From positions 1 to 47,847 of the forward strand of contig JAUIGE010000046.1 of the NCBI GenBank assembly GCA_030430205.1: a stretch of DNA of 47,847 nt, given 5' to 3'. The DNA is from Bacteroidia bacterium (GTDB lineage: Bacteria > Bacteroidota > Bacteroidia > J057). Below the pieces are notes generated by a model. The model searched no databases, was not told the origin of the DNA, and worked only from the letters and a program-made list of their open reading frames with translations. The first letter of the stretch is position 1; every line of letters begins with the position of its first letter. Of this stretch, positions 43,601 through 47,847 are shown one piece after another. Position numbers and translations under genes: made by a program.

Positions 43601-44110
43601 GGCCTTTTTGGCACTTTTCCCCAAAGCATCTTCTACGGCATGCTGCCATTTGTCTACATCCAGGATTCCTGTCGGATAATCTGCCTGCTGCATGAGGTCA
43701 TTGATCATGCCTTGCAGGCCCATCTCGCGCCCGTCGTCGGGCGAGTAGATGCGGGTGATGCCGTAGGCATGGAGCTCGGCGATCTCATCCGGCAGGATGA
43801 CGCCTCCGCCACCGGCGAAGATTTTGATGTGGCCGCAATTGCGCTCCTGGAGCAGGTCGTGCATGTATTTCATGTACTCCACATGGCCTCCCTGGTAGGA
43901 GGTCAGGGCGATGGCCTGCGCATCTTCCTGGATCGCAGTATTGACGATCTCCTGGACGGAGCGGTTGTGACCGAGATGTATCAGCTCGGCACCTGTCGCC
44001 TGCAGGATGCGGCGCATGATATTGATGGCAGCATCATGCCCATCGAAAAGCGATGCAGCGGAAATGATGCGGATTTTATGCTTGGGTCTGTATGGTTTTA
44101 CTTGTTGCAT
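40679..44110 (-). CDS. icmF: fused isobutyryl-CoA mutase IcmF
   Basis: A 1143-aa protein with three parts: a B12-binding domain ([13 protein letters not shown], His25 the likely lower cobalt ligand), a MeaB-type GTPase chaperone (Walker A GTGGSGKS 228-235), and the acyl-CoA mutase barrel in the C-terminal half. IcmF interconverts isobutyryl-CoA and n-butyryl-CoA, and the GTPase loads and repairs the cofactor. The order B12-GTPase-mutase identifies IcmF, not separate methylmalonyl-CoA mutase subunits. Residues [12 protein letters not shown] come from an in-frame CGAAACCC microsatellite (42606-42637) in the linker, which may vary between strains. Confidence 0.93.
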   Translation of the reverse strand: MQQVKPYRPKHKIRIISAASLFDGHDAAINIMRRILQATGAELIHLGHNRSVQEIVNTAIQEDAQAIALTSYQGGHVEYMKYMHDLLQERNCGHIKIFAGGGGVILPDEIAELHAYGITRIYSPDDGREMGLQGMINDLMQQADYPTGILDVDKWQHAVEDALGKSAKKAKANGAAMLTKVREQVSDRAIARLISAVENNPEVVEPIMEDVRKRMQGMPQPPVLGITGTGGSGKSSMVDELVRRFLRDFPDKQLAIVSVDPSKRKTGGALLGDRIRMNAINTERVYMRSLATRQSNLALSKHIIEVLNILKAAQYDMIILETSGIGQSDTEIVDHSDVSLYVMTPEYGAASQLEKIDMLDFADVIAVNKFDKRGALDALRDVKKQVQRNRGLWHTPPDEMPAIGTIASQFNDPGTNRLYRLIMDTLVERTGADLKSSMEFSDEQSEKIYIIPPRRVRYLSEITDSIRQYDEWVEKQAEIADKLFQVEGANSLLETQNPELETLSSTLRQDLDGQALRLLEGWEEKKAAYAADEYVYQVRGKDIRVKTFSESLSHSRIPRVLLPRFKGWGDILRWSMQENVPGEFPYTAGVFPFKRAGEDPTRMFAGEGGPERTNKRFHYVSLGLPAKRLSTAFDSVTLYGEDPDHRPDIYGKIGNSGVSICCLDDAKKLYSGFDLCDPRTSVSMTINGPAATILGFFLNAAIDQQCEKYIQEHNMVDEVKAKIARIYKEKGSKVPVYQGKLPEGNDGLGLLLLGVTGDQVLPADVYAKLKAKALSSVRGTVQADILKEDQAQNTCIFSTEFSLRVMGDVQQYFIDHNVRNFYSVSISGYHIAEAGANPITQLALTLANGFTYVEYYLSREMDINAFAPNFSFFFSNGIDPEYAVIGRVARRIWAKAMKLKYGADERAQMLKYHIQTSGRSLHAQEIGFNDIRTTLQALYAIYDNCNSLHTNAYDEAITTPTEESVRRAMAIQMIINHELGLAKNENPMQGSFIIEELTDLVEEAVMAEFDRITERGGVLGAMETMYQRGKIQEESMYYETLKHTGELPLIGVNTFLSDDGSPTIVPKEVIRSTTEEKEYQISMLQEFHKNNEEEAKASLHRLQQAALHNQNIFEELMSAAKVCSLGQITNALYEVGGQYRRNM
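42606..42637. repeat. microsatellite inside icmF
   Basis: TTTCGAGTTCTGGGTTTTGG then TTTCGAG on the plus strand, the complement of the CGAAACCC repeats seen at 24770 and 29676. It is read in frame by icmF. Confidence 0.75.
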
Positions 44111-44318
44111 GATGTTGTGGCGTTTGAGGGGGCAAATTTACGGAAATTTTGGGAGGTATGCGGCACGCTCCAGCCCGATGAGCATGATCTTTTTATCTGA
44201 ATCAATCCTTGATTCGCATAATTTGATAAAAGAGGAGGTCTATGAGTGTATCGTATGTGGCTCCGAATTAGATCAGGAATGGAATTTCGAAAAAAAAGGA
44301 AACTAATTTTTTTTATCC

Positions 44319-44341
44319 TATCTTTGTGAGTGAATATTCAC
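44319..44341 (+). promoter_or_regulatory. promoter and operator of the TetR operon
   Basis: TATCTTTG (44319-44326) is a TAnnTTTG -7 box. Directly downstream the palindrome GTGAATATTCAC (44330-44341) would cover the transcription start, and the extension TTTGTGA/TCACAAA suggests a longer symmetric site. TetR proteins usually bind such operators near their own promoter. Confidence 0.65.
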
Positions 44342-44354
44342 AAACAAACATAAT

Positions 44355-44942
44355 GTGACCACAACCATCACCCCCCGCCAGCTCGAAATCATAGAGGCAT
44401 CCGCCAAAATCCTGACCTATTCAGGCATAGGCAGCCTGACGATCAAAAATATCGCAAAGGAGATGCAATTTGCGGAGAGTGCCGTATACAGGCATTTTTC
44501 GAGCAAGGAGAAGATTGTCGAGGCCATGTTGGAATATCTGGCGCAGGAGATGGATACAAGGTATGCCCTCATCCTCTTGCCGGGAGCGGAGCCGATCGAT
44601 AAGCTGAAGCTTATTTTCAGCAGTCATATTGACTTTTTTGCGGCGAAGCCTTTTTTCATTGGGGCGATATTTCCTGATGGGCTATTGGGGGGAAGTATGC
44701 TTATCAATGATGCAATCCTGCGCCTCATGGCTACCATGAAGAAGTACCTCATCCCTATCCTGGAGGACTGTATTGCAACGAATGCGATCAAAAATGAGAT
44801 GGCGGCTGAGGACTTCGCACATCTGTTGATGGGCAGCTTTCGCTTGCTGGTACTCAAATGGAGGCTTACAAATTTCGCATTTGATTTCTCCCAAAAGGGA
44901 AACGAACTCATAACAAACACCATAAAATTAATCACACCATGA
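44355..44942 (+). CDS. TetR family transcriptional regulator
   Basis: A 195-aa TetR protein. Its helix-turn-helix is IEASAKILTYSGIGSLTIKNIAKEMQFAESAVYRHFSSKEKIVEAM (about residues 12-57). The start is GTG at 44355, because the nearby ATG (44353) is followed directly by TGA. It probably represses its own operon through the GTGAATATTCAC palindrome just upstream. The last codons overlap the next gene (ATGA). The operon content (NorE/NorF-like genes) suggests response to NO or related stress, which is inference. Confidence 0.88.
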   Translation: MTTTITPRQLEIIEASAKILTYSGIGSLTIKNIAKEMQFAESAVYRHFSSKEKIVEAMLEYLAQEMDTRYALILLPGAEPIDKLKLIFSSHIDFFAAKPFFIGAIFPDGLLGGSMLINDAILRLMATMKKYLIPILEDCIATNAIKNEMAAEDFAHLLMGSFRLLVLKWRLTNFAFDFSQKGNELITNTIKLITP

Positions 44943-45352
44943 AATGGATTCTCATGACAGCCATCATGCTGTCGCTTTTTGCTTGTAACTCAAGCCAAAC
45001 ACATGACACAGGCGACTCCACCAACGCCATCTCACTCAATGATGGCGAAAAATGGGTCGTCAACGCTGAAATGCGCCCTTTTATCCAAAAAGGGAATGAC
45101 ATCCTTACGGACTATATCGATGCCAATGGCACAGATTATCAGACTTTGGCAAAAGACCTAAAAGCGCAAAACACCGAGCTGATTAAGAGCTGTACGATGA
45201 AGGGCAAAAGCCATGATGAATTGCACAAATGGTTGCACCCCCACATGGATATGATCAGCAAGCTGGCGAAGGCAGAAAACCTGGCCGCGGCCAATAGACA
45301 GATTGAACAATTGAAAGCATCATTCAACACTTACCATACTTATTTCAAATGA
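44939..45352 (+). CDS. hypothetical lipoprotein in the NorE/NorF operon
   Basis: A 137-aa lipoprotein (LFAC, Cys about 16) with a mostly helical mature part including HDELHKWLHPHMDMISKL. The clustered His and Met residues might bind metal or heme. No family is recognised. It overlaps the TetR stop by ATGA and the cupin start by ATGA, so it is expressed with both. Confidence 0.65.
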   Translation: MKWILMTAIMLSLFACNSSQTHDTGDSTNAISLNDGEKWVVNAEMRPFIQKGNDILTDYIDANGTDYQTLAKDLKAQNTELIKSCTMKGKSHDELHKWLHPHMDMISKLAKAENLAAANRQIEQLKASFNTYHTYFK

Positions 45353-45636
45353 ATTTAAAAACAGTACATCCCGCTGACAAAGGCGTTGCTGCAAAGGTGA
45401 TTTTCAAGACAGAGACCGGCAATGCCATGGCCCTTCAAATTCTTGAAGGGGAGACCTTGCAAAAGCATTTCACAGCAACCAAAGGCTTCCTGCTTTGTGT
45501 TTCAGGGGAAGTTTTATTTGAATACGAAAGAGGAGAGTCCATAGCCCTGGCCGCAGGAGACTTCCTGGAAATCATACCCATGGAAAAACATTGGGTGAAA
45601 GGCGTGAAATCAAGCCATCTTGTTTTGATGAGATAG
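45349..45636 (+). CDS. cupin domain protein
   Basis: A 95-aa single cupin: KGFLLCVSGEVLFEYERGESIALAAGDFLEIIPMEKHWVKG carries the two conserved cupin stretches, with His in the second. The first conserved His pair is incomplete, so metal binding is uncertain. Cupins are found in many NO-related Bacteroidota operons. It lies between the lipoprotein and the subunit III-like gene. Confidence 0.8.
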   Translation: MNLKTVHPADKGVAAKVIFKTETGNAMALQILEGETLQKHFTATKGFLLCVSGEVLFEYERGESIALAAGDFLEIIPMEKHWVKGVKSSHLVLMR

Positions 45637-45641
45637 GGAGA

Positions 45642-46220
45642 ATGAATCAGCAAATAGAGTATAAAAACGTATTCTATCCTCCGGGAGGCCTCCTCCTCTG
45701 GATGATCATTGCACTGGAGCTAACAACCTTTGGCATTGCATTGCTCGTCATGCTTTTCTTTGCAAAAGAAGATCCGGTATTATTTCACGAATCCAGGTTG
45801 CAGCTCAACGTCACAATCGGAACCATCAATACGGTTCTGTTGTTGACAAGCGGCTTTTTCATGGCCAATACGGTTCATGAATTGAGGCAAAACAACCGAT
45901 CAAAAGCCCAGAGATACCTGCTACTTACCATGCTGTTTGGGCTGCTGTTTCTGGTCTTAAAAGTGATAGAATATGCTGCAAAAATAGAGGCCGGATTAGT
46001 CATGGATACAAATGACTTTTTCGGTTTTTACTGGATGCTCACATTCTTTCATGTCATCCATGTGATCGTAGGCCTGGTGATTTTATCCACTGTGCTGTGG
46101 GGAATCCGAAAGGCGAATCAGCCCCTTAAAATGGAGCATGTAGAAGGCAGTGCCGCCTTTTGGCACATGTGTGATTTGATCTGGTTATTGCTATTTCCTG
46201 TCATCTATCTAATCCTGTAA
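45642..46220 (+). CDS. heme-copper oxidase subunit III-like protein (NorE-like)
   Basis: A 192-aa protein with about five membrane helices, resembling cytochrome oxidase subunit III and NorE: NVTIGTINTVLLLTSGFFMANTVHEL and FYWMLTFFHVIHVIVGLVIL, HVEGSAAFWHMCDLIWLLLFPVIYLIL. NorE-type proteins assist nitric oxide reductase function but are not its catalytic subunit. The ATG at 45642 is chosen since the conserved part starts MNQQIEYKN; the frame extends upstream into the cupin gene. NorB and NorC are absent in the window. Confidence 0.82.
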   Translation: MNQQIEYKNVFYPPGGLLLWMIIALELTTFGIALLVMLFFAKEDPVLFHESRLQLNVTIGTINTVLLLTSGFFMANTVHELRQNNRSKAQRYLLLTMLFGLLFLVLKVIEYAAKIEAGLVMDTNDFFGFYWMLTFFHVIHVIVGLVILSTVLWGIRKANQPLKMEHVEGSAAFWHMCDLIWLLLFPVIYLIL

Positions 46221-46222
46221 GC

Positions 46223-46468
46223 ATGACAAAAAGAAACATCATCACCTGGGGGGTACTCATGATCCTGACAGTCATTGCAGGCCTGGTTTCCAGCGCTTCC
46301 ATCCCCTTTCTGATTCCAATCATATTACTGTTGGCCTGCCTCAAAATCATGGGCGTAACTTTTAGCTTTATGGAAATGAGGAAGGCAAATCCTTTTTGGA
46401 AAGTGCTGATTGTAGGGTATTTGATTCTTTTTTGTGGGATTACGCTTATTGCCTTGGGAATGGGATAG
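46223..46468 (+). CDS. small membrane protein, cytochrome oxidase subunit IV family (NorF-like)
   Basis: An 81-aa protein with three hydrophobic helices (WGVLMILTVIAGLVSS, LIPIILLLACLKIMGVTFSFMEM, VLIVGYLILFCGITLIAL) and the family feature KIMGVTFSFMEMRKA. It follows the NorE-like gene after two bases. NorF-like proteins pair with NorE. It is the last intact gene of the operon. Confidence 0.8.
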   Translation: MTKRNIITWGVLMILTVIAGLVSSASIPFLIPIILLLACLKIMGVTFSFMEMRKANPFWKVLIVGYLILFCGITLIALGMG

Positions 46469-46491
46469 GCAGCCAACAGATAACATAAAAT

Positions 46492-46824
46492 TTGACCCTC
46501 ATCCGCTTTGAAGTGGAGAAAAAGCGGAATGACGGCGAATTTGAAGCCGTAGGCGAAGTCGCCTGGGAGGGAAATGGTGCCTACCATTTCACGGATGAAA
46601 GCGGCATGGGAAATGTCAATCTGTACAGATTGAAACTTGTGCTGGCCGATGGCCGGATTGTATGGAGCGAAGAAGTCGAAATCAGGATGGACTTTGTTGA
46701 CAACCATCACTTCGACCTTTTCCCGAATCCAACTGCCGGACAGTTCCAGGTAAAGGCCCTATTCCCCATAGAAGAAGCCTATTTTCCCCACCTCTCCCCA
46801 CCTCTGTCTCATCATCCGAAATAA
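46492..46824 (+). pseudogene. fragment of a T9SS surface protein
   Basis: The frame has FEVEKKRNDGEFEAVGEVAW, YHFTDESGMGNVNLYRLKLV and a T9SS-type DLFPNPTAGQFQVKA, then runs into unrelated residues and stops. This is the end of a large surface protein with the body missing and the sorting domain cut after about 15 residues. No start with signal peptide exists. It follows NorF by 23 bases and precedes a MITE-like element. Confidence 0.8.
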
Positions 46825-46848
46825 ATGCCTTCTACTATGCATGCGCTT

Positions 46849-47119
46849 AGTACAGGACAAAAAATAAAACCCATGAATGATGAACATCCCCAAAGTCCCG
46901 AAGGGACGCTATATGCTACGATCGGGCAAAGCCCGATCATTCGATTCACACCAGGTCATAAAGCCCTGAAAGGGCGATATATTAGCTATGGCTTCCTAAG
47001 ATATGCCGTCCTTTCAGGACTTCTATTGGGGGCGTTTACCTTCATGGGGCTTCGCCCCATGCTGAATATGGCGTCCCTTCGGGACTTTGGGGGACTTTCC
47101 TGAAAAATTGTCCTGTACT
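46849..47119. mobile_element. MITE-like element, copy 2 (271 bp)
   Basis: Starts AGTACAGGACAA, ends TTGTCCTGTACT, and shares most internal hairpins with the element at 40361-40620. Flanks give no visible target duplication. It replaces the 5' end of the RCC1 gene. Confidence 0.85.
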
Positions 47120-47847
47120 GAAATACATACATCTATTACAAAACTCCTCCTTGTTGCCTTTTTTGCCGCTTCAGTGGGCGTCGTTACTTACTCTGTTAAG
47201 TCAACTTCGCCTTCATCAGCAGCAGCGGTTTCCACAGAACCCCTTGCTGCCCCTCAACCGATAAGGGTATATGGAAAGGGCACCTTCCCGGGTATGACCC
47301 CGCCCCCGCCCCCCGGTAGCATGAATGAACTCTTCGCCTGGGGATATGATGCCTATGGTCAGCTGGGCGATGGGGGGACAAATACCAACCAAAGCAGCCC
47401 GGTGCAGGCGGGTACAGCAAACAACTGGACGGCCATCGCAGTGGGACGAGATCACTCCCTGGCCATCAACAGCAATGGGGAGCTCTTCGCCTGGGGATCT
47501 GATGCCCAAGGTCAGCTGGGCGATGGGGGGACAAATACCGACCAAAGCAGCCCGGTGCAGGTGGGTACAGCAAGCAACTGGACGACCATCGCTGCGGGAG
47601 CTTATTACTCCCTGGCCCTCAACAGCAATGGGGAGCTCTTCGCCTGGGGATGGGATGGCTATGGTCAGCTGGGCGATGGGGGGACAAATACCAACCAAAG
47701 CAGCCCGGTGCGGGTGGGTACAGCAAGCAATTGGACGGCCATCGCAGCGGGAACTTATCACTCCCTGGCCATCAACAGCAATGGGGAGCTCTTCGCCTGG
47801 GGATGGGATAGCAATGGTCAGCTGGGCGATGGGGGGACAAATACCGA
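47108..47847 (+). CDS. RCC1-repeat surface protein, 5' end disrupted and 3' end off window
   Basis: The open frame carries a hydrophobic export-like segment (SITKLLLVAFFAASVGVVTY), a linker rich in Ser, Pro and Gly, then RCC1/ATS1 propeller repeats of 51 aa (NELFAWGYDAYGQLGDGGTN and copies). The frame runs off the edge. There is no ATG upstream because a MITE-like element ends here; candidate starts are TTG at 47087 or 47108. Either the element supplies a new start or the gene is dead. RCC1-type propellers in bacteria are surface or secreted proteins of varied roles. Confidence 0.72.
   Translation, partial: MSCTEIHTSITKLLLVAFFAASVGVVTYSVKSTSPSSAAAVSTEPLAAPQPIRVYGKGTFPGMTPPPPPGSMNELFAWGYDAYGQLGDGGTNTNQSSPVQAGTANNWTAIAVGRDHSLAINSNGELFAWGSDAQGQLGDGGTNTDQSSPVQVGTASNWTTIAAGAYYSLALNSNGELFAWGWDGYGQLGDGGTNTNQSSPVRVGTASNWTAIAAGTYHSLAINSNGELFAWGWDSNGQLGDGGTNT
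47327..47847 (+). repeat. 153-bp tandem coding repeats (RCC1 propeller)
   Basis: The motif GA(A/G)CTCTTCGCCTGGGG recurs at 47327, 47480, 47633 and 47786, exactly 153 bases apart (51 codons). The copies are nearly identical in DNA, suggesting recent duplication or conversion. The array continues past the window. Confidence 0.9.

Noticed and set aside
41372-43679. Plus-strand frames opposite icmF
   Set aside because: They are the shadow of an IcmF gene with intact motifs in the other strand.

Overview
The window looks like chromosomal DNA of a Bacteroidota bacterium, most likely from the Saprospiria or a close relative. Evidence: C-terminal type IX secretion (T9SS) sorting domains, imelysin and DUF4856 lipoproteins, -7 boxes of the TAnnTTTG type, a Sec-type (clade II) nitrous oxide reductase lipoprotein, and a fused isobutyryl-CoA mutase (IcmF). 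No rRNA, tRNA, CRISPR array or replication origin was seen. The taxon is inferred from gene content only.

Layout. (1) 1-6.5 kb: an iron-uptake-type operon (DUF4856 lipoprotein, imelysin, HTTM membrane protein, FecA-like TonB receptor), with a possible metal-regulator box upstream. (2) 6.5-13.4 kb: an accessory region with a RelE/ParE toxin-antitoxin pair, two AAA ATPases with nuclease-fold (DUF4143) tails around rluF, a decayed PIN toxin, lipoproteins and a repeat cluster. (3) 13.4-22.5 kb: the nitrous oxide reduction locus. nosZ, a membrane gene, nosL, a truncated fasciclin gene, nosD, nosF and nosY run leftward; an Rrf2 regulator, a lipoprotein cytochrome c and a heme-copper-oxidase-like membrane protein run rightward. 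(4) 22.6-27.7 kb: M16 peptidase, O-methyltransferase, LysM lytic transglycosylase and M50 protease. (5) 27.8-36.4 kb: large secreted T9SS proteins, a secreted hypothetical protein, and an intergenic segment that folds like a structured RNA. (6) 36.4-44.1 kb: DinB-like protein, alcohol dehydrogenase, a third ATPase/nuclease-fold gene, a nested repeat island and icmF. (7) 44.3-46.5 kb: a compact TetR/lipoprotein/cupin/NorE-like/NorF-like operon. (8) 46.5-47.8 kb: a T9SS gene fragment, a MITE-like element and the start of an RCC1-repeat gene that runs off the window.

Working together: the nos genes encode the enzyme that reduces N2O to N2, its copper chaperone (NosL), its maturation complex (NosDFY), a probable electron donor (cytochrome c) and a probable Fe-S/NO-sensing regulator (Rrf2). 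The NorE/NorF-like operon suggests nitric oxide metabolism nearby, but no norB is present here.

Most notable: (a) a roughly 200-nt intergenic segment at 33.8-34.0 kb with a promoter-like box, serial hairpins, an apparent three-way junction and a terminal T run, a candidate structured RNA; (b) three ATPase/nuclease-fold genes, each with its own distinct palindromes just upstream, one lying between two exact 68-bp copies of the rluF 5' end; (c) a layered set of palindromic repeats, including a 260-271 bp element with terminal inverted repeats that sits inside another foldback element and, in a second copy, replaces the start of an RCC1 gene.
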